Of a DNA stretch of 64,000 bases, positions 18,237-27,529 are shown piece after piece. The position numbers were made by a program, and so were the translations under genes. The stretch is taken from the NCBI GenBank assembly GCA_016191785.1, contig JACPVJ010000082.1, positions 186,001-250,000 on the forward strand, read 5' to 3'. The notes under the pieces were generated by a model. The model saw nothing but the letters and a program-made list of their open reading frames with translations. It searched no databases and was not told where the DNA came from. The stretch's first letter is position 1. Every line of letters begins with the position of its first letter. The stretch is from Myxococcales bacterium. GTDB taxonomy: Bacteria > Myxococcota_A > Polyangia > Polyangiales > Polyangiaceae.

Positions 18237-18752
18237 ATGCGCATTTTCAAAGCCACGATTCTCGCTGCCATCGTCTCGATCCCACTCGTGTCCGCCGCCG
18301 GACAGCAGCCGCCGAGCTCGCTCGAGCCCGCGCGGACGGGCACGGTCACCTTCAGCCACGACGCACGCCGAGTGACCGCGTGCACCGCAAAGGTCGAGCA
18401 GACCAAGACCACCTGCGTCCCCACGCGCCAGATCGCCGAGGCGACCACCTCGGCCATGCTGCGCCCCGTCGCCAGCGGCGATGTCACGGCAAAAGACTCC
18501 CGCGAAGCCGTGCCGCTGAAGCTGGCAAAGGAAGCAGGGCACGTGCAGAAGCTCGACCTCGCCGTCGGGATCTGGGAGCTCGAGTGGCCCGGGCGCAGCG
18601 ACAAAGATCGCTTCTTCGTCGCCGACCGCGACGAGTTCTCGGTGAAGCTCTCGACCGAAATCGGCGGCTGCACCAAGAAGAAGAACGAGTGCCGACTCAA
18701 GACCGACCGCACTCGGCTCGAGGTCTCGATCCCCGAGCGCTGCCGGCGCTGA
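18237..18752 (+). CDS. Exported protein of unknown function
   Basis: The 171-residue protein has a signal peptide (MRIFKATILAAIVSIPLVSA) and a soluble, mixed-charge domain with four Cys. GAGGGAGC lies shortly upstream of the ATG as a ribosome site. No family recognised. It lies 34 bases before the next lipoprotein gene on the same strand. Confidence 0.72.
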   Translation: MRIFKATILAAIVSIPLVSAAGQQPPSSLEPARTGTVTFSHDARRVTACTAKVEQTKTTCVPTRQIAEATTSAMLRPVASGDVTAKDSREAVPLKLAKEAGHVQKLDLAVGIWELEWPGRSDKDRFFVADRDEFSVKLSTEIGGCTKKKNECRLKTDRTRLEVSIPERCRR

Positions 18753-18786
18753 TCGCCACTCACTCACAGAAAGCAAAGAACCGACC

Positions 18787-19728
18787 ATGAAGCATGCCTC
18801 CGTCCTGGGCCCGATGACTGTGGTCGCCTCGCTCTTCGCGCTGGGCGCTTGCTCAGCCTCGGAGGGCGGCGGCGGCGGCGCGGGGGGGGCAGACGGCGGC
18901 GGCGCGGGCGGCACCGCGGCCACCGGCGGAATGGGCGGAAGCACCGGCGGCACCGGCGGAACCACGGGCGGCACCGGTGGAACCACCGGCGGAATGGGCG
19001 GAACCACCGGCGGCACCGGCGGAACTACGGGCGGCACCGGCGGGACCGACGGCGGGGCCGGCGACGCGGGCGGCGACGCCGGTCCGACCGCCACCGTGAG
19101 CGGGAGCATCGTCGGCCTGATCACCTCGACCACGCCGGTGAGCGGCATGAAGGTCTGCGTCTACCAGACGCCGTCCATCGCGTGCGTGACGACGGGTTCG
19201 ACCGGCAACTATCAGCTCATGGGCGTGCCGGCCAACGCCAACGTGCTGCTCGAGTACACCAAGACCGGATACCTGAGCTCGCTGGTCACGGTGAAGACGG
19301 TGGCGGGCCCGATGAGCATCGGACAGTTCCAGGCTCCCACGACCAGCGAGGCCGACACCTTCGCGTCGATGGTCGGCACCACCATCGATCCGACCAAGGG
19401 TCAGATCTTGATCACCGCGTTCCAGGGCTCGCCGGGCAGCTACACCGGGCAAGACAACGTCACCGCGACGGTCACGCCGAAGTCCGGCACCGGCCCGTTC
19501 TACCTGACCTCGGGCATGCTTCCGAGCACCAGCCTGACCACCACCAGCACCGCGGGCATCGGCCTGTTCGCCAACGTGAGCCCGGGCGACGTCGAGGTCA
19601 CGCTCACGCACCTCAGCAAGAGCTGCCAGCGGATGGGCACCTCGTGGGCGGGCTCGACGCCGACGGCGTCGAAGGTGAAGGCCGTCGCGGGCTACCTCAC
19701 GGCCGGCGCCGGGCTCGAGTGCCCGTGA
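18787..19728 (+). CDS. Gly/Thr-linker lipoprotein with carboxypeptidase-regulatory-like domain
   Basis: The 313-residue protein begins with a signal peptide and lipobox (SLFALGAC). Residues about 28-95 are a perfect-looking run of GGTGGTTGG units. A domain beginning ATVSGSIVGLITSTTPVSGM with GNYQLMGVPANANVLLEYTKTGY follows, the pattern of a carboxypeptidase-regulatory-like (prealbumin-type) beta-sandwich. Surface-exposed structural or binding role inferred. No catalytic residues seen. Confidence 0.83.
   Translation: MKHASVLGPMTVVASLFALGACSASEGGGGGAGGADGGGAGGTAATGGMGGSTGGTGGTTGGTGGTTGGMGGTTGGTGGTTGGTGGTDGGAGDAGGDAGPTATVSGSIVGLITSTTPVSGMKVCVYQTPSIACVTTGSTGNYQLMGVPANANVLLEYTKTGYLSSLVTVKTVAGPMSIGQFQAPTTSEADTFASMVGTTIDPTKGQILITAFQGSPGSYTGQDNVTATVTPKSGTGPFYLTSGMLPSTSLTTTSTAGIGLFANVSPGDVEVTLTHLSKSCQRMGTSWAGSTPTASKVKAVAGYLTAGAGLECP
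18921..19050. repeat. GGTGGTT-coding tandem repeat
   Basis: Imperfect repeats of 12 to 24 bases built on GGCGGCACCGGCGGAACCAC encode the Gly/Thr linker of the lipoprotein starting at 18787. It is in frame throughout and has no spacer structure, so it is not a CRISPR array. Confidence 0.8.
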
Positions 19729-19769
19729 CTCGCCGCCCTATTTCCTCGCGCTCGTAGGTCGAGGTATAG

Positions 19770-19785
19770 CCTCGGGGCCCCGAGG
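19770..19785 (+). promoter_or_regulatory. Perfect palindrome covering the ribosome site of the MoxR gene
   Basis: CCTCGGGGCCCCGAGG is a perfect 16-base palindrome that can fold as a 6-bp stem with a GGCC loop. Its right arm contains the GAGG of the ribosome site (GAGGAA, 19782-19787) of the gene starting at 19791. Folding would hide that site; alternatively it is an operator. TATAGC just upstream resembles a -10 element. Confidence 0.45.
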
Positions 19786-19790
19786 AAGAC

Positions 19791-20777
<987 letters not shown>

Positions 20778-20801
20778 CCCGCCAGGGGAGGAGGGCGGGA
20801 C

Positions 20802-21233
20802 GTGCGGGACTTCGCTCATCAGACGACGGTCTGGGCGGACGTACGGGAGGCAGGCGACCTGCTGAGCTACCCGCGTTTTCGGGAAGGGCGCTTCGAGCTC
20901 GCGACCGCGAGCGAGCGGGCGACGCTCATGACCACGATGCTGACCGACGTCGCTACCGCCTTGTGGTCGCGTTGTCTCGAGCTGGACCCGGGCGCGACCA
21001 GGCGCGTCCTCAGACCCAACGGGTTCACCTCGGCGCGCTTCCTGATCGTCTTCGAGGCGCGCGACTTCGAGGTCGAAGTTCAGCGTAGGGCCCGGCACCC
21101 GTGGTTGCTGCTCATCCCCGGGTACGCGGAGCTGCCAAGTTCTTATCGTGTCACGCTGCACGTTCGCGCGACGACACGCGACGTCGCCGAGTCGCTGCTC
21201 CAGGTTGTTGCGTCCCTCGTGCAGTCAGGTTGA
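20802..21233 (+). CDS. Hypothetical protein downstream of MoxR
   Basis: The 143-residue frame starts at GTG 20802 and encodes a soluble mixed alpha/beta protein (FELATASERATLMTTMLTDV, ARFLIVFEARDFEVEVQRRA). No signal peptide, motif or family recognised. It is 24 bases after moxR on the same strand, with GGAGGAGGG upstream as a plausible ribosome site. Confidence 0.55.
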   Translation: MRDFAHQTTVWADVREAGDLLSYPRFREGRFELATASERATLMTTMLTDVATALWSRCLELDPGATRRVLRPNGFTSARFLIVFEARDFEVEVQRRARHPWLLLIPGYAELPSSYRVTLHVRATTRDVAESLLQVVASLVQSG

Positions 21234-21350
21234 GGCAGTGGATCCCCACGAGGCGTTAGTGCGCGAAGACCCGCCGGCGGACAACGAACCCCGTATCGGA
21301 TGGGCACCCGCAGCGGGACGCTCTGCTCCAGTGCACCGCCGGGCGCCCGG

Positions 21351-21593
21351 CTACTTCGTCATCTCGAACGACCCTTGAATGCCGAAGTCGTTCTTGTTGA
21401 CGGTGAGCCGGACGGCGGTCCCGCCCTTGGAGAACTTGGCGATCCAGGTCTTGTTCGAGCCCTCGCCGAGCATGTGGTGGTCGGCCAGCGCCCAGCCGTC
21501 GGCTGCGAACTTCTTGATCGTCTCCTCGTACGCTGTCGCGGTGTCGCGCCCCTTGTAGTAGATGAACAGCTGCGTGGGCGGATAGTTGTCCGA
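21351..21593 (-). pseudogene. Frameshifted small gene (C-terminal part in frame)
   Basis: Reading from TCG at 21593 gives a convincing protein segment (SDNYPPTQLFIYYKGRDTA ... GWALADHHMLGEGSNKTWIA ... FEMTK) that ends at 21351. It has no ATG, GTG or TTG before HHML. Upstream, a different frame from GTG 21699 (or ATG near 21644, MGWGVISTSECAGELP) runs into the C5 tract at 21594-21598; removing one C joins the two frames as GELP-SDNYPP. It is therefore a one-base frameshift or decayed gene. Sequencing error in the homopolymer is the main alternative. Confidence 0.5.
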
Positions 21594-21822
21594 GGGGGAG
21601 CTCGCCCGCGCACTCGCTGGTGCTGATGACGCCCCATCCCATGAAGATCACCGCGGGAGGCCCGTACCGGGTGTCGGTCGCTCTATGCGGAAGCAGCACC
21701 TACGGCAGGACGAACGAGGGCACACTGGTCGCCATCGTCGAGAACAGGCAGTGAGGATGCGATGGGAGGCTGGGACCGCGGGGCGCATTCCCCGTGACGG
21801 ACGGACGTCGTAGCATGCTGGA

Positions 21823-23148
21823 ATGCGAAGCCCTCTCGTCCCGGTATTGGTGCTGGTCCCACTTTCGCTCTGGGCTTGCGGTGATGACGAGTCGGGCGGC
21901 GGGGCCGGAGGCAGCACGGGGACCGGCGGCGCAGGCGGTACCGCCGGTGTCGGCGGCAATGGCAGTGGCGGCACCAGTGCCGGCAGCGGAGGCGGCGGCA
22001 CTGGTGCTGCGGCGGGCGCGGGCGCTGGAGGCGGCGCGGACGCCGGCTGCAATCCGAATCCGCCTGCGGCTGACGGCGGGCTCGCGTGCAACCCGTCCAC
22101 CGGCGCGAGCGCGCCGCTGTCGACGTGCACCGCGGCGAACCCTTGTACCAAGTACCTCGCCACCTACACGGGACCGATCTCGACCCCGACCGACGTGCCG
22201 GTGTGCAAGACCACCAACTCCAAGCACCCGAGCTTCGACGATGGCGCGCCGCTCAGCCGCGCCGGCATCGACGGCACGCCGCGCTACGCGTGCGCGCATT
22301 CGCCGAGCCCGACTGTCGCGCTGCCGCTGCTCGTCTACTTTCACGGCAGCGGCGGCGGCGCGGAGAGCGTCTACGACACCACGCTCTTGCGCCAGAAGGC
22401 CGCCAGCTACGACCTGAGCGGCGACGCTCAAAAGAAGGGCTACTTTTTGCTGAGCATCCAGGCGCGGAACCTGCACTGGCCCACCGCGACGAATCAGGAC
22501 GGCTCGAAGCACGACATCTACTATCGAGACCTCTCCAGCTGTTCGACCAACCCGGACTTCGCCAACGCCGACGCCTTCGTCGACGATCTGGTGAAGAGCG
22601 GAAAGGTCGATCCGAAGCGCATCTTCGTCAGTGGGTGGTCGAACGGCGGGCGCTTCGCGCAAGCGTACGCGATCGCGCGCCACGAGAAGCCGAGCCCGGG
22701 CGGGAACCGCGTCGCCGCCGCCGCCGTCTACTCGGGCGCCGACCCGTTTCACAACACGCAGTCGAGCCAGAGCCCGTCGTGCCAGCTCTCGCCTTACCCC
22801 ACGAGCAGCGTGCCGATCCTGATCGTCAGTGGCTGGTGCGACGTCATGCCTTGCGACGACGCGCAGGCGACCGCGCTCGCCAAGGACACCGAGCTCGCGC
22901 CCGGATCCACCATGTCGGCCTGGGTCGGGGACCTCGGCACCAAGGTCGGCTCGCCGACGGTGCAGTGGCTCAAGGTCAAAGGCACCGGCGAGGTCGTGCA
23001 GACCTGCATGCCCGCCGCGACGTGCAGCACCCTGGTCGCGACGCTGATCCACACCGAATGGCCCGACGGCATCGCGGGCACCGCGTCTGGAACGACCGAT
23101 CAAGAGCCGACCATGCTGGACTTCCTGCGGCAGCATCCGCTGCCGTGA
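21823..23148 (+). CDS. Esterase lipoprotein of the LpqC / PHB-depolymerase type
   Basis: The 441-residue protein has a lipobox at LSLWAC (Cys 19), a Gly-rich linker to about 75 and an alpha/beta hydrolase domain. YFHGSGGGAESVYD (172-185) is the oxyanion-hole region, VSGWSNGGRFA carries the nucleophile Ser 273, SGWCDVMPCDD the probable acid and LIHTEWPDG the probable His. The arrangement matches secreted PHB depolymerase / feruloyl esterase relatives (LpqC). It should cleave esters outside the cytoplasm. The start is 6 bases after TAGCAT with no clear Shine-Dalgarno, consistent with leaderless mRNA. Confidence 0.86.
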   Translation: MRSPLVPVLVLVPLSLWACGDDESGGGAGGSTGTGGAGGTAGVGGNGSGGTSAGSGGGGTGAAAGAGAGGGADAGCNPNPPAADGGLACNPSTGASAPLSTCTAANPCTKYLATYTGPISTPTDVPVCKTTNSKHPSFDDGAPLSRAGIDGTPRYACAHSPSPTVALPLLVYFHGSGGGAESVYDTTLLRQKAASYDLSGDAQKKGYFLLSIQARNLHWPTATNQDGSKHDIYYRDLSSCSTNPDFANADAFVDDLVKSGKVDPKRIFVSGWSNGGRFAQAYAIARHEKPSPGGNRVAAAAVYSGADPFHNTQSSQSPSCQLSPYPTSSVPILIVSGWCDVMPCDDAQATALAKDTELAPGSTMSAWVGDLGTKVGSPTVQWLKVKGTGEVVQTCMPAATCSTLVATLIHTEWPDGIAGTASGTTDQEPTMLDFLRQHPLP

Positions 23149-23263
23149 GCTCCGGGCGAACCGGCGTTCGCTCCGAGCGACGCACCCTCCGGCTGCGCTT
23201 CGAGCTCCGCCGGCGTTCACGCTGGAAGGGTGAGCAGTCGCGGCCTACGATGGCCGCTCCAGG

Positions 23264-23542
23264 ATGCGCATCAGCTGGTTGGAAATCGCGGTGGGAACGA
23301 CGTCTTTGGCGTTCTGGGCAATTGCCTGGCAAGTCCGGCGCATGCGGGCGCGTCGGCGGTTGCACGAGGTGGAAACTGGAGAACGCTGCGTGTCGTGCGA
23401 CGGAACCAACCTCGAGCGCGCAGGCGAAACGACGCGCTGTACGCGCTGCGGCCATCTGGTGTCACTGGCGCGACTCGCCGCTGTGCGCGTCAACCCAGTC
23501 GCCGTGGACGACCTCGTCACCCCGCCCCGCAACTGGCACTGA
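23264..23542 (+). CDS. Small membrane protein with zinc-ribbon
   Basis: The 92-residue protein has one membrane segment (residues about 4-22), a basic stretch RRMRARRRL and a zinc-ribbon CVSCDGTNLE...TRCTRCG made of two CXXC pairs 13 residues apart. Probably anchored with the ribbon in the cytoplasm. No family recognised. Confidence 0.7.
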   Translation: MRISWLEIAVGTTSLAFWAIAWQVRRMRARRRLHEVETGERCVSCDGTNLERAGETTRCTRCGHLVSLARLAAVRVNPVAVDDLVTPPRNWH

Positions 23543-23639
23543 GTGCTCCGCAGCATCGCCGGAGCGGTAAGCCGGCCACCAAGCGCAGGGCGAGGTCCGA
23601 GCGAAAGCGACAGACGGCATCTCTCTCGACCCGCGGTGG

Positions 23640-23929
23640 GTTGGGCTGCGTCGCGTGGGGAGCAAGTCGCGACCCCGGCTTGGTCGCGCAGCGCCTGGCC
23701 GAGCAGCGAGTAGACATCGGTGCGCTGTGGGCTGTCGGGAGTGTTGCCATCGCGGTCGGTGCTGCCGGACTCAGCGGCTGATGGATGCTTTCGATGCGCT
23801 CCGTCGCCCTCGGGGACTACCCGGGCGTGTTTCTTCCGCCGAATCCCGACGCGCACCCGGCACCCGGACAATGGCCTCGGGGCGTTCGACGTGCTCTCGC
23901 CCAGCGTCGCGGTGCGCTACGACTTCTGA
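23640..23929 (+). pseudogene. Decayed remnants of a membrane or outer-membrane protein
   Basis: Two protein-like segments lie in different frames of the same strand. The first (LVAQRLAEQRVDIGALWAVG then SVAIAVGAAGLSG, to 23781) looks like a transmembrane helix with its flank. The second (DNGLGAFDVLSPSVAVRYDF, to 23929) looks like a barrel C-terminus ending in Phe. They are one base out of frame, so I read this as a frameshifted remnant. The sequence between them is not protein-like in either frame. Confidence 0.35.
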
Positions 23930-24235
23930 CGCGGGCTCGTCGAGCCCGACGCCCCACGTCCCCGCAGGGATGCTTCCAAGTCTCGCACGAGCTCACCGGA
24001 CCAGTCGAAACCGCGCATGCGGTGCGTGACCGGACTCGCGCAAGGCGGCTTCTGCGCATCTAGCTCGAGTCCGCGACAGGGCTCGGGGGGGCCTCGCGTG
24101 GGCGCTTGTCTGCCGCTGACGCAGCGACGCCTCGCAGGCACGGCAAGGCACCGTGAACGATCGGACCTGGCGCTGGCCCCGCCCCGGCCCTATCTGGTGT
24201 TTCCCTCGACTGGCAAGGGATGACAGGGGAACAGC
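23930..24235. other. Intergenic region without recognisable gene
   Basis: These 306 bases hold no reading frame I consider genuine on either strand. A G8 run occurs near 24088. CAGGGGAA just before 24236 is the ribosome site of the NmrA gene. Confidence 0.5.
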
Positions 24236-25177
24236 ATGAGCAAGAAGATCATCGCGGTCATTGGAGCAACGGGTGCGCAGGGCGGAGGCCTGGTGCGCGC
24301 AATTCTGAAGCACGGGGATTTCTCCGCCCGCGCCATCACGCGCAACGCGACAGGGGAGAAGGCCGACGGGCTCCGGAAGCTCGGCGCCGAAGTCGTGGCC
24401 GCCGACCTGGACGACGTCGCGAGCCTCGAGAAGGCCTTCGCCGGCGCCCACGGTGCGTATCTGGTCACCGCCTTCTGGGAGCACTTCTCGCCCGAGAAGG
24501 AGCTGGCCCAGGCGAGGAACCTGGCCGAGGCCGCCAAGCGCGCCAAGGTGGCGCACGCCATCTGGTCCACGCTGGAGGACACCCGCAAGCTCGTGCCGCT
24601 CGCGGACACGCGCATGCCGACGCTGAAGGAGAAGTACAAGGTCCCGCACTTCGACTGCAAAGGCGAGGCCGATCAGATCTTCCGCGACGCAGGCGTGCCC
24701 ACGACGTTCCTTGCCACCTCGTTCTACTGGGACAACCTCATCCACTTCGGGATGGGCCCCAAGAAGGGGGAGGACGGCAAGCTCGGCTTCGTGCTCCCCA
24801 TGGCGGACAAGAAGCTGCCGGGCATCGCGGCCGAGGACATCGGCAAGTGTGCCTACGGCGTCTTCAACAAGGGCTCGGAGCTGATCGGCAAGACGGTGGG
24901 CATCGCCGGCGAGCACCTGACCGGCGCCGAAATGGCCGCCGCGCTCGGCAAGGCCCTCAGTCAGGAGGTCGTCTACAACTACGTGCCGCCGGAGGTGTAC
25001 CGCACCTTCCCGTTCCCGGGCGCTGACGACCTCGGCAACATGTTCCAGTACAAGCGCGACTTCGAGAAAGAGTTCTGCGGGGCTCGCGACCTCGCGACGT
25101 CCCGCGCGCTCAACCCGGAGCTCTTGACCTTCGCGGCGTGGCTCGAGAAGTACGGCTCCCAGATCCAGATCGGCTGA
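24236..25177 (+). CDS. NmrA-family NAD(P)-binding protein
   Basis: The 313-residue protein starts with a Rossmann motif VIGATGAQGGG (residues 8-18), followed by ARAITRNATG and ADLDDVASLEKAFAGAHGAYLVT, the pattern of atypical short-chain dehydrogenases of the NmrA/HSCARG group. Members sense NADP(H) ratio or reduce small substrates; there is no Tyr-X3-Lys catalytic pair evident. It is cytosolic and monocistronic; a GGGGAA ribosome site is seen. Confidence 0.88.
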   Translation: MSKKIIAVIGATGAQGGGLVRAILKHGDFSARAITRNATGEKADGLRKLGAEVVAADLDDVASLEKAFAGAHGAYLVTAFWEHFSPEKELAQARNLAEAAKRAKVAHAIWSTLEDTRKLVPLADTRMPTLKEKYKVPHFDCKGEADQIFRDAGVPTTFLATSFYWDNLIHFGMGPKKGEDGKLGFVLPMADKKLPGIAAEDIGKCAYGVFNKGSELIGKTVGIAGEHLTGAEMAAALGKALSQEVVYNYVPPEVYRTFPFPGADDLGNMFQYKRDFEKEFCGARDLATSRALNPELLTFAAWLEKYGSQIQIG

Positions 25178-25288
25178 GCCGGCGCTGCGGGTGGTTCGCC
25201 CCGGTGCCGCGCGGTTCATGTTGCTCGAGTCAGGCCGCGCCGTTCTGCAGCGCCCCGGCGTCAGTTCCGGCTCGTGCGCGGTGGAGGC

Positions 25289-26425
25289 TCAACGCCTCCC
25301 CTTCCCACCCGACGGCACGCTCAGCTCGAACGTCGCCCTCGCTCGCGCGGAGCCGTTGACCAGGATCTCGATGACGTGCCGGCCAGGGTAGTAGCGGCGA
25401 GTGGTGACGGCTCGAAGCGAGTGCTGCTTGCGGACGAGCCGCGTCTCGCCGGGCTCGAGCGCGAACCTGCGGAGCTTGAAGACCTTGGCCGTGGTGTGCC
25501 CCGCCTTCTTCACGTGGTGCACGGCGTAGTCCACGACCAGGGACGTCGCCGTCGAGGCGCGCGATCGGATCTCGAAGCAGATCTCCAGGCTGTCGCCGAC
25601 GGCGACGCGACTCGGCGCGACTCGCAGGCCTCGCACCTCCACCGCGGCGGCCGGCGCGTGCCCCAGAAGCTCGAGCGCGCGAGCATCGCCTGCCTTGACC
25701 AGCGTCCTGAGGGCGTGGCGCACCAGCGCGCTCCGAGCCGGAGTCGGGCGTTTCATCCACGCGCGACAGGTTGCGACAGCTCGGTCTGGGTGGTCCTTCG
25801 AGATGTCGTTCAGGTGGTTCGCCACCGAGCGCCGGACGTACTCGGAGGGGTCGTCCTCGAGCCGCTCGAGCAGGGCCAGTGTCGGGGTCGGATCGCGGAC
25901 GAACGCCTCGAGCGCGCCCCCCCACGGAAGCCGCGGGCGCGTCCCCTCGGAGACCAGGCGGCGCACGTGCGGGTCCGCGTGGCCACAGGCTCGGCCGAGC
26001 GCGCGCAGGGTGAGCTTCGGGTGCTCGCGCAGGAACGGGCGAACGGCGAACTCCGCGGAGAACAGCGGAGTGAGCGCGAGCAGCACCTCCAGCGCACGCT
26101 TGGGGTGCGCCATTCCGACGAGCGGCACGGCATCGATCAAGGGCCAGGCCACGAAACCCATGGTCACCCGGTCGGTCTCGTCGAGTCTCAGCGCCCTGCC
26201 CGCCCGCTCGAGGACGCCCAAGGCCTGCATCGGTTCGCGGGGTAGCGCTCGGGCGATGGCGGTCGCGACGTGCTGGACCCGAGCTTTCAGCTCGAGGCGC
26301 CCCAAGCCACGCTCCGCGGCGCGAGCGAAGGCCGCGGCGTCGAAGCCGCGCTCGGCGCGTGCAAGCGCGGCGCCGAGCTTGGCCACGCCCCTGCCGTTGA
26401 TCTTGTCCTTGAAGGCCTCGGGCAC
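25289..26425 (-). CDS. DNA alkylation repair protein, AlkD-like
   Basis: The 378-residue protein opens with PEAFKDKINGRGVAKLGAAL and consists of HEAT-like helical repeats (HPKLTLRALGRACGHADPHV, DPSEYVRRSVANHLNDISKD), the pattern of the AlkD-related DNA glycosylases that remove alkylated bases. SVANHLNDISKDHPD is the characteristic DNA-contact segment of this subgroup. A C-terminal beta-rich domain of about 120 residues (RRYYPGRHVIEILVNG) follows. I chose GTG 26425 because it begins at the conserved residues; GTG/ATG further upstream only adds non-conserved sequence. Confidence 0.88.
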   Translation of the reverse strand: MPEAFKDKINGRGVAKLGAALARAERGFDAAAFARAAERGLGRLELKARVQHVATAIARALPREPMQALGVLERAGRALRLDETDRVTMGFVAWPLIDAVPLVGMAHPKRALEVLLALTPLFSAEFAVRPFLREHPKLTLRALGRACGHADPHVRRLVSEGTRPRLPWGGALEAFVRDPTPTLALLERLEDDPSEYVRRSVANHLNDISKDHPDRAVATCRAWMKRPTPARSALVRHALRTLVKAGDARALELLGHAPAAAVEVRGLRVAPSRVAVGDSLEICFEIRSRASTATSLVVDYAVHHVKKAGHTTAKVFKLRRFALEPGETRLVRKQHSLRAVTTRRYYPGRHVIEILVNGSARARATFELSVPSGGKGRR

Positions 26426-26578
26426 TCGCCCCCAATACCACGCACCGCGCCCGCGGAGGCGCACCCTCAGGCGAACGGCTGCTCGCCGTCTTCGCCTTGG
26501 CGTGCGGCTCGCGATCGGGGCTCCTCGACGGCGCGGACGGCGGCGTGCTGCTCCGCACCCCGAAGTCCGGAGGCGCGC

Positions 26579-27430
26579 TCAACGGAGTCCCGTCGAGTGA
26601 GCTCCTGCCTCGAACAGCCAGCCGAACGACGCCGCCAACACCAGGTCCGTGCGATCTTCACCCCAGAGCGGAAAGAGCGCGCCGAGCTCGAGGCGGGTGC
26701 CGCCGCCGAAGTAGAAGCGCAGGCCTGCACGCGGATCGACGGCGTCGAAGCTCTTCTCGGTGCCGAAGCGTGCTCGGATGCCCAAGCCTGCGCCTGCCGC
26801 CACGAAGGTCCAGGGCTCGAACCAGGCCTCGCCGGTCAGCGACGGGATCACCACGGTGTGCGCGGCGGGGCCGTTGACCGTGATTAACAGCGGAACGCTC
26901 ACGCCGCCGACGAGCTCGAGCATGCGGTGCGTGCGCCAGAGGGCGGCCGTGCCCGCGTCGGCTCCGTAGCGGACGGCGTTCTCGTACACCGTTTCAGTGG
27001 GCAAGAGCAGGCGCAGGTAGGGCGCGATCTGCAGGTCGTTCGAGAGCGCCCACGGCGAGTGCAGGCCCAGCGCGCCGGCGCTCATCTCCGTCGTCTCCGC
27101 CTCTACCGTGGCGTTGGCCACGTACCAGTACTCGAGACCCGGCATTTGCAGGGAAGCCCAGGCGTGCTCGCCGAGCTCGGCGCGGAAGCGCAGCGCGACG
27201 CTCGCATTGAGGAAGCCGTAGAAGTCCGGCTCGTCGATCAGCGCGGCGGCGAAGCCGTGGAGCGCGACCTCGTTCGCGGGGCACGCCTCGGGCACGGTGC
27301 CGAGCCCCGCAGGACCGGGGCCCAGGCGAAGCGGTGCGCCGGCTTCGGGCTGTGGCGAGGTGCACGGCGCGGCGAGCGCAACGCGGCCGGCGAAGAGCGC
27401 GGCCAGGGGGACCAACCCGGTGCGCCGCAT
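26579..27430 (-). CDS. Exported outer-membrane-type protein
   Basis: The 283-residue protein has a signal peptide (MRRTGLVPLAALFAGRVALA) and then amphipathic strands with Gly/aromatic alternation (FYGFLNASVALRFRAELGEH, WFEPWTFVAAGAGLGIRARF, GLRFYFGGGTRLELGALFPL), indicating a beta-barrel. It does not end in an aromatic residue. ATG 27454 is a second possible start. Function unknown. Divergent from the 27530 gene across about 100 bases. Confidence 0.75.
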   Translation of the reverse strand: MRRTGLVPLAALFAGRVALAAPCTSPQPEAGAPLRLGPGPAGLGTVPEACPANEVALHGFAAALIDEPDFYGFLNASVALRFRAELGEHAWASLQMPGLEYWYVANATVEAETTEMSAGALGLHSPWALSNDLQIAPYLRLLLPTETVYENAVRYGADAGTAALWRTHRMLELVGGVSVPLLITVNGPAAHTVVIPSLTGEAWFEPWTFVAAGAGLGIRARFGTEKSFDAVDPRAGLRFYFGGGTRLELGALFPLWGEDRTDLVLAASFGWLFEAGAHSTGLR

Positions 27431-27529
27431 CACTTCGAGCCCGGCGCCTTCCATCCGCCGCCGTCGCGGCAACTGCCTCGGTTGCAGCGCGACTGAACCC
27501 GAGCCCTCGCATCGAGTACTCTGACTCGC

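Noticed and set aside
18921..19050. Possible CRISPR-like or regulatory repeat array
   Set aside because: Repeats are in frame, lack unique spacers and encode a Gly/Thr linker.
21640..21753. Short plus-strand frame MKITAGGPYRVSV ... ENRQ
   Set aside because: It looks mildly protein-like but is only 37 residues, has no ribosome site and lies opposite the frameshifted minus-strand gene; not supported enough to annotate.
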